From the NCBI RefSeq assembly GCF_040049195.1, contig NZ_JBDZDL010000013.1: 64,000 nucleotides of DNA; one strand, written 5' to 3'. Of the stretch, positions 26,067-35,032 are shown one piece after another. The notes under the pieces were generated by a model. It was not told the origin of the DNA, did not search any database, and was given only the letters and a program-made list of their open reading frames with translations. How positions within the stretch are numbered: the first letter of the stretch is position 1; each line of letters begins with the position of its first letter. Source of the DNA: NCEH01 sp040049195. GTDB lineage: Bacteria > Pseudomonadota > Alphaproteobacteria > Rhizobiales > Xanthobacteraceae. The translations under genes were made by a program, and so were the position numbers.

Positions 26067-26099
26067 GGCCGCCGGCCTTCGCCGCAGCGGCCTTTTCTT
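26067..26099 (+). terminator. Second terminator-like hairpin after the cold-shock gene
   Basis: GGCCGC at 26067-26072 pairs with GCGGCC at 26087-26092, with additional possible pairing inside, followed by TTTTCTTT. It lies 25 bases after the first terminator and reads in the same direction, so it may act as a backup stop before the convergent L,D-transpeptidase gene. Confidence 0.6.
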
Positions 26100-26143
26100 T
26101 GTCCAGGCTTCCGGCGGCTTCGAACTGCCGGCGCCCCTTTGGA

Positions 26144-26728
26144 TCAGCGCATCACATAGACTGTGGCGCCGACTTTCACGCGATTGTAGAGGTCGGTCAC
26201 ATCGTCATTGGTCATGCGGATACAGCCAGACGAGACCGCCTGCCCGATGGTGTCGGGCTCGTTTGAGCCGTGGATCCGATACAGGCTCGATCCCAGATAC
26301 ATGGCGCGCGCGCCGAGCGGATTGTCGATGCCCCCGGGCATGTAGCGCGGGAGATCGGGCCGGCGCTTCAGCATCTGTGACGGCGGGGTCCAGGAGGGCC
26401 ATTCCTTCTTGGCGCTCACGGTCTTCACACCCGACCACTGAAAACCCTCGCGGCCGACGCCGACACCATATTGGATCGCTTGGCCTGGGGCGGTGACGTA
26501 ATACAGGCGCCGCTCGTTGGTGCGTATGATGATCGACCCGGGCTTGTACTTGCCGTCGATGGCGACCATCTGGCGCGGGATCGGCGAGGTGCCGGCGGTC
26601 ACCCCCATCGAGGAGGTCCCGAACAGCTTGTTGAAGCCGAAAATGTCGTAATTGTCGTTGGCTTTTGCAGGCAGCGCCCCGATCACGAGGGCGGCGAAAC
26701 TGGCGACGGCGAAGGTCTTGAAGGCCAT
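26144..26728 (-). CDS. L,D-transpeptidase (YkuD/ErfK family)
   Basis: A 194-residue periplasmic enzyme with a signal peptide (MAFKTFAVASFAALVIGALPAKA). The YkuD domain shows SIIIRTNERRLYYVTAPGQA at the start, and the catalytic core IHGSNEPDTIGQAVSSGCIRM with His in HGS and the nucleophile Cys in SGCIRM. These enzymes make 3-3 cross-links in peptidoglycan or attach proteins to it, using tetrapeptide donors; Rhizobiales have many. The protein is shorter than E. coli ErfK and has no LysM domain. The gene is convergent with csp and separated by terminators. Confidence 0.92.
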   Translation of the reverse strand: MAFKTFAVASFAALVIGALPAKANDNYDIFGFNKLFGTSSMGVTAGTSPIPRQMVAIDGKYKPGSIIIRTNERRLYYVTAPGQAIQYGVGVGREGFQWSGVKTVSAKKEWPSWTPPSQMLKRRPDLPRYMPGGIDNPLGARAMYLGSSLYRIHGSNEPDTIGQAVSSGCIRMTNDDVTDLYNRVKVGATVYVMR

Positions 26729-26885
26729 GGGGACCCACCTCGGTCAATGATGTCGCCGGGAACGCAGCGTCCACCAGCGTCATAACGGTTGTCGCCTCAA
26801 ATGCGGCGGTCATGCAACCAATTTGTGGCGACAGGGTTCCCTGCGGAACGCATCTGTGATCGAACGTCGCAAGTCAGACGATTGC

Positions 26886-27737
26886 TTACTTTGGGGAATG
26901 TCCAGCCGTTTGGATGAAGCCTGCGAGCAGGGCGTTGAACGCCTCCGGGGCCTCCAGAAACGGCGCGTGGCCGCAGGTTTCGAAGACCACGTGCTCGGCC
27001 CGTTCGGCATGTTCGGCAATGCGATCCGACATGGCGGGGAGAATCACCTGATCCTTGCGCCCGTGCACCGCCAACACCGGGCGGGTCAGGGCGGCCAGTT
27101 CGGCCGCATAATCCGCTGGACGGCCACCCATGCTCGCGCGCACCTGAGGCGGCGTCATCATGTTCGCGGCAAGGGCGATTTCGAAGCTGCCGGCATCGAG
27201 CGGGATCTCGAAGCATTTGCGCAGGAAAGCGCGGGTGGCGGCAATGTTGGTTGCGAGATCCTCGCTGCCCATCAGGCGCATCAGATTGTTGCAGGTGCCG
27301 AACAGTGCCCGTTCGGTCGCCACAACCGCATCCACGAACACCACGCCGCCAAGCGCGGCATCGCCATGCTGGCGCAGATAATCGCAAATGACCCGCCCGC
27401 CGTACGACCACCCCACCAACACCGGCCGATCAAGCTCAAGCTGGGAGATGAGCGCTGCGATATCGCCGGCCCACCTGGCATCCTCCTTATAATACATGGG
27501 CTTAAGCGGCTTGGCGGAAGCCCCGTGACCACGCAGGTCGAACGTGATCAGCCGCAGGTGCGCCAGCGCATCGCTCTCCACCTGCCGGTGCCAGCAGAGC
27601 CCGCTTTGGCTGTAGCCATGAATGAACAGCACCGGCCGGCCCAGCGCCGTGCCCCATTCCTGAACCGCCAGCGATACGCCGTCTGGCGCGGTCACATGGG
27701 TCGACCGGTGGGGCAGGAAGGTGACGGGATCGCGCAT
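26886..27737 (-). CDS. Alpha/beta hydrolase
   Basis: A 283-residue cytoplasmic alpha/beta-hydrolase fold enzyme. It has the oxyanion-hole region FIHGYSQSGLCW, the nucleophile elbow VGWSYGGRV (Ser near residue 97), the acid in AVHGRKDQVI, and the catalytic His in TCGHAPFLEAPEAFN. It resembles haloperoxidase/esterase or RsbQ-like hydrolases; the substrate is unknown. The gene begins 6 bases after the stop of the VIT1/CCC1-type gene upstream on the minus strand, so they are likely cotranscribed, though a functional link is not obvious. Confidence 0.88.
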   Translation of the reverse strand: MRDPVTFLPHRSTHVTAPDGVSLAVQEWGTALGRPVLFIHGYSQSGLCWHRQVESDALAHLRLITFDLRGHGASAKPLKPMYYKEDARWAGDIAALISQLELDRPVLVGWSYGGRVICDYLRQHGDAALGGVVFVDAVVATERALFGTCNNLMRLMGSEDLATNIAATRAFLRKCFEIPLDAGSFEIALAANMMTPPQVRASMGGRPADYAAELAALTRPVLAVHGRKDQVILPAMSDRIAEHAERAEHVVFETCGHAPFLEAPEAFNALLAGFIQTAGHSPK

Positions 27738-27743
27738 GGCGCC

Positions 27744-28424
27744 TCAGGACAGAAGGTGACCCATGGCGATGCCCGCCAAGGCCGCGCAGGTGGCGACGGA
27801 CAGGGTTTCGAACGCGGTGCGGGCCACCGGCCGCTTGGCCACGAGCCCGCGCCCGATGCCGAGCGCCAGGAGCAGCAAGGCTGTCACCGCCAGCGACACG
27901 ATGCGCGCCTCCGCCATGGGGAGGAGGGCGAAGGGAATGACTGGGGTGAAGCCGGCGAACAGGTCCGACACGAACATCCAGAAGGCGTGCGCCGCCGGGG
28001 AGGCGTCGTCGGTGCCGTCCGGCGTGAGCGCCGCGCGTAGGGCCGGCACGGCCTGCGGGCTGCGGCCGATGGCTGCGCTGATCTGATCCACGTCGGTGGG
28101 CGCGACGCCGGCCGTGCGCAGGCTGGTACGAATGGCAGTGAGATTTTCAGCGAGTTCAGCGCGCCGCTCAGCGGGGGCCGCCTGCATCTGGGCCTGCTTC
28201 GCATCGCGCACCGATTCTGCATCGAGATAGGAGCCCGCCATCATGGAGACGGCGGCCGCAGCAGCGCCCGTGGCGCCGGCGATCAGCACGGTCTTGGTAT
28301 CATTTGTCGTGAGGGCGACACCGAACACGAGGCCGAAGATGGAGACGGTACCGTCTTCCATGCCGAACACGATTTCGCCGATGGAGGCCTTGAAAGAGCG
28401 GCTAATTCCTTCAAATACGCCCAT
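27744..28424 (-). CDS. VIT1/CCC1 family metal transporter-like membrane protein
   Basis: A 226-residue membrane protein. The N-terminus IGEIVFGMEDGTVSIFGLVFGVALT is the VIT1/CCC1 signature (EIVFGANDGxVS...), where the Asp and Met line the metal path. A charged cytoplasmic segment (about residues 75-135) and three C-terminal helices follow, giving the five-helix family layout. Relatives in plants and yeast move Fe2+ or Mn2+ into vacuoles; bacterial members are thought to export these metals. The start MGVFEG at 28424 fits the family; longer in-frame extensions are unsupported. It is the first gene of a two-gene unit with the alpha/beta hydrolase. Confidence 0.85.
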   Translation of the reverse strand: MGVFEGISRSFKASIGEIVFGMEDGTVSIFGLVFGVALTTNDTKTVLIAGATGAAAAAVSMMAGSYLDAESVRDAKQAQMQAAPAERRAELAENLTAIRTSLRTAGVAPTDVDQISAAIGRSPQAVPALRAALTPDGTDDASPAAHAFWMFVSDLFAGFTPVIPFALLPMAEARIVSLAVTALLLLALGIGRGLVAKRPVARTAFETLSVATCAALAGIAMGHLLS

Positions 28425-28737
28425 CGTCCCACGCCTCCTGGTCGCCCGCGCGGGCGCCGACGGCACCCGGATCCAAGACGGTTTGCTCTTAGCATATCCA
28501 TTTGTCACTGTGACGGCCGCGCTTGTTGTTTAGAATGCAGCCGGGAGAGGGAGCGCCGAGAGCGGAAGCCCCCTGTCGCTGGATCGAGGGTATGCTCAGT
28601 CGGACCCCTTCCAATGTAAGACCGGTGCAAACCGATTGCACATTGCCATTTGCCAGATGACTTTCTATATCCAGCGGCTAAATACATGTTCGAATCGGAC
28701 CGCGGTAGATGTGATGTTGAACATTGAAACGGGAAAA
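28425..28737. other. Divergent intergenic region at the left edge of the low-GC block
   Basis: About 310 bases between divergent genes. Composition shifts from GC-rich to AT-rich at about 28.6 kb. No repeat, integrase fragment or tRNA copy is seen. In-frame upstream starts of the next gene at 28636 and 28714 lie inside it. Confidence 0.45.
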
Positions 28738-30942
28738 ATGCGGGAACCGACTCGCCATAAAGCTAAAATATTTCATATATTTTTAGCTTTCTATTTATTG
28801 GCTCTTCTAGGTTCCGTTCTTTTTCTAACGCGGGCGACCTATCAGAAAAGAACCGAGCTTGTACCGATTGCGAATTTCGAAAACACATCTGGATTTTTGA
28901 AATTAAAGCTGGATGACTCGCAGTCGTTTTTGACGAATTATGCTGCTTCCGGTGAAGTTTTTTTAAGTTTAAAGAACGATCAGCAGGCAGGTTTCCCTCC
29001 TGTTGTTGGAAAAGTTATGTCAGGCTGGTTTATACCCCCCGAATATATTTCAGTCCCCGTTGTTGGGCCCTCCTACCGGCAAGAAAAGGGGGGCTCAGCG
29101 GGATTCGACATTTCAGACGCCTCCATTACTCTGGAATGCAGGGCGACCTCTGCCAAACTTGGCTTGCTTAATGCGTTCAATATGTATTGGTATGAAAAGG
29201 TAATTTCTGTTCCATCCGGATGGTGTCCCGGCGAGGCTCGGCTTGTGGCTGAAGTGTACCGGGAAGGCGCTATCATTGGAATCGGAGCGCCAGCAAAGGT
29301 CGATTACCTTTTTTATCTGGCAGCGACGAAGTTTGGCTATCTTGCGTGGGGCCTTTTGGGGTCGGCTTTCGTTTCCTTACTCTTTGCGCCCTTTCTGGTG
29401 ATCGCGCGCCTTACGCCATTGGAACGTCTAGGCCTGTCCATAGTCTACAGTGGTTTGTATGGATATGGATTGTACTTTTTGGCTAACAAAAGCTACGCGG
29501 CTGGTGTGTTGGTTATCTGTGCGGTTATTGGGCTGGTTCTTCCTAGTCTCGCCATTTCAGGGCTCGCGCTGAAACTGAAAATCGACTTCAACCTCTTGGC
29601 CAAATGGACACTTGGACTTGTTGCTGCTGCCGTGATTTTGGTCCTTGTGATCCTTACCCAGCCCCTTGTGGGAGGACCGTGGTTCTCAAACGACTTATTT
29701 TATCCGGTGACTTGGTCAACGGACAATCATTTGCCGGCGTTGATGGCAAAATATGTCCTAATTCATGGAGCCGGTCACCCTCCCGCTCTAGGGCCGTGGT
29801 CGGTAACTGATCGCGGATTTGGTCCGGCTGGCGTGCTCGTGGGGGTCATTTCCCTGCTGCGATTTTCTGGACTGTACGAATATGTTCCTAATTCTTATAT
29901 TCCGATTTATATTACCGGATATTTTATGCAGGCGGTGGCAATATCATTTATATTTATAATATCGTCTTCGGAAAAAGATAGTAAACTAAATATATTTATG
30001 AAGATTTTATTTATATTTACGATTCCATTTATATTATTCAATCTGATTTATACTTGGGTTAAACTAATGTCGGGAGTTTCCGTAATTGTGGCGGCGCTGC
30101 TCGGTGCATCAGTGGTACGATCTGGGTCTATACTTTCTATATTTCTCGCGTTTCTGTGTTATGTTGTTGCTCTCATTACCCATTCTGCGTCTTTGCTTGC
30201 GGCCCCGTTGGTAGGGTTGTTTGTCGGTTACGTGCTCTTAAAGGAGGGGGGGGTTAAGGAGGGAGGGTTTCCAGGTTGGCTCAGGGGGCGCTGTGGTTTT
30301 CGAGTTATGGCAGCGTGTGTTGGTGCGGGCCTTATTTCAGCGGGCTTATTGTTTCTTCATGATAGTGTTGCCGCGAAGACAACTTATGGGACCATGTTCG
30401 TTTTGACCGGAGAGCAGCGTCTCGGACTGAATTCCGCTCAGGCTAGGGATATTATTTTTCAGTATTTTAAAAATATGACCATTGAAAATTTTGTAGAAAG
30501 CAGATTGACTAATTTTTTTAATATATTTTGGCCATTTAATACGAAAACCTATGTGCCTTCTTGTAAAATAGAAGGATTTTTAGCTTGTTTGCGAGCCTCT
30601 CAATTTCTGAGTGTAGGGCCCGCTTTAGGAGTCGGCGTCTTAGGGCTTTGCCTCGTCGGTCCCTTTGGAGTTAAATATTGTAACGCACTTCAACGTGACA
30701 TTCGCACGTTCGCCGCAGCGTCGATGATCTGGATGTTCATCATTCTCTTTGCGTTCGGTATGCCATTTATAGTGATACTTCTGCCATACGCGCTTTTGCT
30801 GGCCTTGGTACTGCTGGCCCTGGTCAATCTCAGCCAAACGCGGCCTGCCATTGCGGTTCCCTTGCTGGTGTTGCAGATTGTCAACTTCGGGTGGGTATGG
30901 ATCCTAGGCGCGCGAGGTGTTTGGTCCAAGTTTGGATTTTAG
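28738..30942 (+). CDS. Large polytopic membrane protein of unknown function, AT-rich
   Basis: About 734 residues. A first membrane helix (IFHIFLAFYLLALLGSVLFL) is followed by an extracytoplasmic domain of about 180 residues, then roughly ten to eleven further helices. This layout resembles GT-C glycosyltransferases or O-antigen ligase/polymerase-like proteins, yet I see no diagnostic motif. The start could be 28738 (MREPTRHKAK, a positively charged leader) or in-frame 28714 or 28636. The gene is markedly AT-rich with runs such as ATATTTATAATAT, unlike core genes here. Followed by an acyltransferase-3 gene, it most likely works on a cell-surface glycan, by context only. Confidence 0.7.
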   Translation: MREPTRHKAKIFHIFLAFYLLALLGSVLFLTRATYQKRTELVPIANFENTSGFLKLKLDDSQSFLTNYAASGEVFLSLKNDQQAGFPPVVGKVMSGWFIPPEYISVPVVGPSYRQEKGGSAGFDISDASITLECRATSAKLGLLNAFNMYWYEKVISVPSGWCPGEARLVAEVYREGAIIGIGAPAKVDYLFYLAATKFGYLAWGLLGSAFVSLLFAPFLVIARLTPLERLGLSIVYSGLYGYGLYFLANKSYAAGVLVICAVIGLVLPSLAISGLALKLKIDFNLLAKWTLGLVAAAVILVLVILTQPLVGGPWFSNDLFYPVTWSTDNHLPALMAKYVLIHGAGHPPALGPWSVTDRGFGPAGVLVGVISLLRFSGLYEYVPNSYIPIYITGYFMQAVAISFIFIISSSEKDSKLNIFMKILFIFTIPFILFNLIYTWVKLMSGVSVIVAALLGASVVRSGSILSIFLAFLCYVVALITHSASLLAAPLVGLFVGYVLLKEGGVKEGGFPGWLRGRCGFRVMAACVGAGLISAGLLFLHDSVAAKTTYGTMFVLTGEQRLGLNSAQARDIIFQYFKNMTIENFVESRLTNFFNIFWPFNTKTYVPSCKIEGFLACLRASQFLSVGPALGVGVLGLCLVGPFGVKYCNALQRDIRTFAAASMIWMFIILFAFGMPFIVILLPYALLLALVLLALVNLSQTRPAIAVPLLVLQIVNFGWVWILGARGVWSKFGF

Positions 30943-31058
30943 AGATTGCCCTTCGGAGTCTGCTCGCGCCGGATAAGTGGGATCGGGGGGCGAAAAGCGG
31001 CATAGTGATCGATGACTAAGCCTGATACATAGAGCCCCACCGTCATCGGACCACGCAT

Positions 31059-32255
31059 ATGACCCCAGATCGCCCGCGGTTGTTTTTTCCGGCGCTTGAT
31101 GCTTTGCGGGGCTTCGCCGCTTTGTCCGTTCTTGTGTACCATGTGATCGAGCACACTAAGTGGACTGATTTTCCGGGTGGAAATCATTGGCCTATGTTGT
31201 GGTTCCGAGTCGGTTGGCTTGGCGTGGACCTATTCTTTGTTCTGTCAGGTACAGTCATTGGCCTGTCCGCCTATTCGCTCATCCAGCAGTATGGCCCCAA
31301 TGCATTTCGCATTCCGTTCATGTGGCGGCGGATGCTGCGTATCGCGCCCCTCTATTATTTAACAATCATATTGTATGTGGTTTTCCTGATCCCCACTCTC
31401 GTGCTCGATGAGAGTTTTTGGCGAAATACGTTATCTCATTTGTTTTTTGTCCATAATATCAGTCAAGCGACCCATGGATCGGTAAATGGTGTGAACTGGT
31501 CGATTGGCGTGGAGATGCAATTTTACGTCTTCATGGTGCTTCTCTCGCCATACATCTTCCGGCCGCGGGGTTGGATGATCTTGGTTGCGATGGTCGGTGG
31601 AGCATGGGCGTGGCGGCTGGCGATGTTCCATATGGTGGGGGAAAAGGGGGTGTATGATCTTTTCTTCGCCAGCACGCAGCTGCCCGGCACGCTGGATGAA
31701 TTTGCCATCGGGATTCTGATATCGATTTTTGTCCGTAGCGATTTGTTTCAGCGTATTCTTCGGGAAATGACCTTCGTCAAGCTCGCCATATTCGCGGGTG
31801 GCGTATGCGTGTTTGTGGCGGTCATGCACTTTCTGACCGTGTTCAACGTGTGGGGAACATTCTGGTCAAGTCCATATAACCTGTTGTTCGGCCGGTACTT
31901 TATCGGCATTGCGTTCGGTGCGCTTGTGATTGCAGCCTGCGTCGTCACTAATCCACGGGTCATCGCGTTAATCGCCCCGCTGCGCTTCTTTGGTACGATT
32001 TCGTACGGTTTATATCTCTGGCACCTGCTGGTCATCATGAGTTACAAGCAATATGAATGGATACCACACGGGACCATGCTGGCCATTACGCTTACAATAA
32101 CGATCATTCTTGCAACAATTTCTTGGTATTTCTTTGAAAAGCCGATCCTGGACCGCTACGCCCGCCACAGTTTTGCAGGGGTCCGCGCAGGAGTCCGCGC
32201 ATCGGCGCCCTCCGAAACGCCAGGGCCGCAGCCGACAGTCCCTCAGGGGCTCTAA
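31059..32255 (+). CDS. Acyltransferase family 3 (OafA/YrhL-like) membrane protein
   Basis: A 398-residue integral membrane protein with about ten helices. It starts with the family hallmark FPALDALRGFAALSVLVYHV (catalytic His after the R-G-F motif), then WLGVDLFFVLSG, FMWRRMLRIAPLYY, NGVNWSIGVEMQFYV and GTISYGLYLWHLLVIM. These proteins acetylate or otherwise acylate sugars of O-antigen, exopolysaccharide or Nod factors using cytosolic acyl-CoA. No C-terminal SGNH domain is present. GC content is intermediate between the AT-rich gene before it and the core. It converges on the methyltransferase gene. Confidence 0.92.
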   Translation: MTPDRPRLFFPALDALRGFAALSVLVYHVIEHTKWTDFPGGNHWPMLWFRVGWLGVDLFFVLSGTVIGLSAYSLIQQYGPNAFRIPFMWRRMLRIAPLYYLTIILYVVFLIPTLVLDESFWRNTLSHLFFVHNISQATHGSVNGVNWSIGVEMQFYVFMVLLSPYIFRPRGWMILVAMVGGAWAWRLAMFHMVGEKGVYDLFFASTQLPGTLDEFAIGILISIFVRSDLFQRILREMTFVKLAIFAGGVCVFVAVMHFLTVFNVWGTFWSSPYNLLFGRYFIGIAFGALVIAACVVTNPRVIALIAPLRFFGTISYGLYLWHLLVIMSYKQYEWIPHGTMLAITLTITIILATISWYFFEKPILDRYARHSFAGVRAGVRASAPSETPGPQPTVPQGL

Positions 32256-32274
32256 GGGCATGTGAAGCTACGGT

Positions 32275-33258
32275 TCATCTGCGGAAGACGATGCCGCTTT
32301 CCATGGTTGCTTCTCCCTTTAGGTCGTCGGAAAAGCACACATCGAATGTGTCGATGATCTGCCATGCCCAGTCGGGTAGGGCGGTGGCATCGAGGTCGCC
32401 CATGCCGAGGAGATTGGTGGCTGCGCTGCGATACTGGGACTGTGTGGGATACATGGGCACCACCTCGGCGGAGGCGAAGCCGGCCTCGCGCGCCGCGTCC
32501 TTGATATAGGTGCGCGTGAACAGCCACTTGTCGTCGAGGTGGGGATAGATGGGCGCGCTCTTGTCTCGGCCGGCCCGCACCTCATAATCAAGCATCATGC
32601 GCTTCATGAAGGCGACCGCATCCCCGTTCACGATTTCACCGGTTGCTTCGGCGCGGGAAATTATGGTGCTGAATGCGGCGCGAAGAACGCTATAGCCCTC
32701 GAACGGCTCAATGAACACTGCGATGCCGCCCGGCTTTAACGCACGATGGGCCGCTTTCAGGCAGGCGACAGGATCGATCAGGTGGTGCAGGATTGCGCCG
32801 CCGATCACGATATCCGCCGAGCCCGCCTTGAAAAAATCCCGCATCGCGTCGGTGCAGACGCAGGCGACCTGATCCTGCAGCCCGGCGGAGGCGACATAGG
32901 CCTGCAGAAGGCGCAGAAGCTGCGGAGACAAATCCGTGCCGACGATGCGGCAGCCTGGGAACAGTTCAAGAAACGGGATGACAGTGTTCACCCCGGACCC
33001 GGTGCCGATGTCCAGGATGTTCAGATTTTCACCCTGCGGCCTTCCGGCCTGGGCAAATATCCGGGTGAACATGTCGAGCCAATGTGACGATGCGGCATAT
33101 CTGTTGTGATAGACCTCGGCATTTTCTAAGAATTGTTGCGTAATCCCAACCTTTTGAGCCCCCATTTCGGGCGCTGGGACGAAAATTCCAGCATAATTCT
33201 CATTTTCCGTCCGGAGGTCCACGAGCGGGACGGTAAAATATGAATGTATATCGAGCAT
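32275..33258 (-). CDS. Class I SAM-dependent methyltransferase
   Basis: A 327-residue protein. The methyltransferase_11/12 core begins near residue 75: NLDILDIGTGSGVNTVIPFL (motif I), GTDLSPQLLRLL, and ADIVIGGAILHHLIDP with GGIAVFIEP (motifs II-III). The N-terminal 70 residues and the C-terminal ~90 are family-specific and unrecognised. It probably methylates a sugar or lipid-linked intermediate of the surrounding glycan block, an inference from context. It is convergent with the acyltransferase gene. Its GC content is typical of the core, so the block is mosaic. Confidence 0.85.
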   Translation of the reverse strand: MLDIHSYFTVPLVDLRTENENYAGIFVPAPEMGAQKVGITQQFLENAEVYHNRYAASSHWLDMFTRIFAQAGRPQGENLNILDIGTGSGVNTVIPFLELFPGCRIVGTDLSPQLLRLLQAYVASAGLQDQVACVCTDAMRDFFKAGSADIVIGGAILHHLIDPVACLKAAHRALKPGGIAVFIEPFEGYSVLRAAFSTIISRAEATGEIVNGDAVAFMKRMMLDYEVRAGRDKSAPIYPHLDDKWLFTRTYIKDAAREAGFASAEVVPMYPTQSQYRSAATNLLGMGDLDATALPDWAWQIIDTFDVCFSDDLKGEATMESGIVFRR

Positions 33259-33688
33259 TGCAAAAGGCGTCCCATCAACGGAAAATTTTGAAAGTCGGAG
33301 GTATCAGAATGACGTCACCGGCCGAATGCGCGACGGCGACTAAGGGAGATCATTTGGATCATTATTGAATTTTGCCGCGCATAGGAGACGGAATTGGACG
33401 CGAACGCAACACCAAATCTGCCGATAAAAAGCACGAAAACAACAATCTTGAGCTTAAGCATAAACGCCTGTCATCGTCCTAAATAGGACGCTAGACTTGA
33501 TAAATATCGCGCACAGTCAGTGCGGCGGCGCGGTTCCTCCGGCGCGAATTAATGAATACCGGTGGGGGATTTAATGACATTCGTTCGCGAATGCCCTGTG
33601 CAGGCCCACCTGCGCTTGAAGCCGGCCGGAGCCAGCCTTATAGCTCTGTGTTGAGAATCTAAGGCCGGGGCGCGGCAGCATTTCGGGT
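33259..33688. other. Divergent intergenic region in the glycan block
   Basis: About 430 bases between divergent methyltransferase genes, relatively AT-rich (for example near 33330-33480). It should contain promoters for both genes. No gene, repeat or RNA element was recognised. Confidence 0.45.
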
Positions 33689-34987
33689 ATGGGTATGAAA
33701 AATCTCGATTGCCGGTACGGTACTGTTTGTCTCCCCTCCGGTGCTGATGACATTATTGGTCGGTTTATTAGCTATTATGGCGAGTGGGCCTGGCTAGAAA
33801 GTGTATTCGTCTCTTCCATAATACAACCAGGTGCGCGGGTTCTTGATCTCGGCGCCTTCATTGGTACGTTCACCATGGGCCTCGCGCAGCAGGCTGACCT
33901 GAGCTTTGCTTGCCTGGTAGAGGCCAATCCTCAGTCTTCCACGTTCCTGGAAGCCAATCTCAAAGCGAATCTTTCCATCCCCTACCGGCGGATTGAGGCT
34001 CTGGTGGCTGGCAGGGAATCTTTGCTGACCTCCGGCCGGGCTGACCCATCGAACATGGGAGGGACAAGCTATCTGCCTGATGCAGAGGGCGAAACGCCAG
34101 TGGCGCCCCCTCCCGCGGTCGTCACGCTCGATGAACTTGTTGCGGAGTTTGGGCCCTTCGACCTCGTCAAAATGGATGTGGAGGGGATGGAGCTGGACAT
34201 CCTCCGCGGCAGTCCCGCTGCCCTGACCTCCGAAGCTGTCTTCTGGATCGAGTGTAACGAAGCCCCGGCAGTGTTTTCGCTCGCTGAACTGCTGCTGGCC
34301 TCCGGTCGGCCTGTCTGGTATTTCGCTTGGTCTGCCCACAATCCAAACAATTATGCTGGGCAAGTGGAGCCTATTTTTCCGTATGCTTATGAGGCGGGTC
34401 TCCTCGTGGGAGTGGACAATGTGGCGCTCCCTGAGGCCCTAAAGGATACGGCCTGCATATTGTTGCGCGTCGAATCGCTGGTGGACTTGCAGCGCGCCAT
34501 GTGGCGGACGCCGCGCTGGGGTGAGCGCGAATGGCTGGACCTGCCGAAGGAGCAATTGGTCGGCGTCCTCAGTCATCGTTCGCAGGGGCTCGCCGAAGAC
34601 ACGTTCCTCATTTCACCGCCCGAGCGGCTCGAGGTTGCGGTCGACTCATCTGAGGGGCCTGCCGTAACAGATCCGAAGGCGAAGCGGCGGGTTCGGCGTC
34701 TGGAAGCGGCATTGGCGGAAGGTGCTGAACGTCATGCCAAGACGGTGAGCACGCTCGCCCTGACCATTGATGATCTTCGTAACACCCTGGTGCAGATGCG
34801 TGAGCTTCTGGCAGAAGGGGGGCGCCGCGAAGCCGAGGCCGCCGGTCGTGAATCCGAGGCTGCGGCAGAGGTGCGCGCGCTTCAGAATCGAATTATCGAG
34901 ATCCAGGTTCAAAACGAAGCTAGAATAGCTGAGCTTAAGAAAAAGCGCGGAAAACTGCGGGCCTTGAGAAAGAGAATTGGCCTCTAG
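33689..34987 (+). CDS. FkbM family methyltransferase with C-terminal coiled coil
   Basis: A 432-residue protein. The FkbM domain (about residues 40-210) has ARVLDLGAFIGTFTMGLA (SAM motif), LVEANPQSSTFLEANL, and the typical FDLVKMDVEGMELDILRG near 155. After about residue 330 comes a long heptad-like stretch (VRRLEAALAEGAERHAKTV; AELKKKRGKLRALRKRIGL), probably a coiled coil. FkbM enzymes O-methylate polyketides or sugars. Coiled-coil tails on such enzymes in Alphaproteobacteria are usually tied to surface-glycan assembly complexes. ATG 33689 and ATG 33695 are alternative starts. It precedes two glycosyltransferase genes in the same direction. Confidence 0.85.
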   Translation: MGMKNLDCRYGTVCLPSGADDIIGRFISYYGEWAWLESVFVSSIIQPGARVLDLGAFIGTFTMGLAQQADLSFACLVEANPQSSTFLEANLKANLSIPYRRIEALVAGRESLLTSGRADPSNMGGTSYLPDAEGETPVAPPPAVVTLDELVAEFGPFDLVKMDVEGMELDILRGSPAALTSEAVFWIECNEAPAVFSLAELLLASGRPVWYFAWSAHNPNNYAGQVEPIFPYAYEAGLLVGVDNVALPEALKDTACILLRVESLVDLQRAMWRTPRWGEREWLDLPKEQLVGVLSHRSQGLAEDTFLISPPERLEVAVDSSEGPAVTDPKAKRRVRRLEAALAEGAERHAKTVSTLALTIDDLRNTLVQMRELLAEGGRREAEAAGRESEAAAEVRALQNRIIEIQVQNEARIAELKKKRGKLRALRKRIGL

Positions 34988-35032
34988 GGCAGGGATAGTA
35001 TTGAGCGCGAATTCACTCATTAGGTGGCAGTG

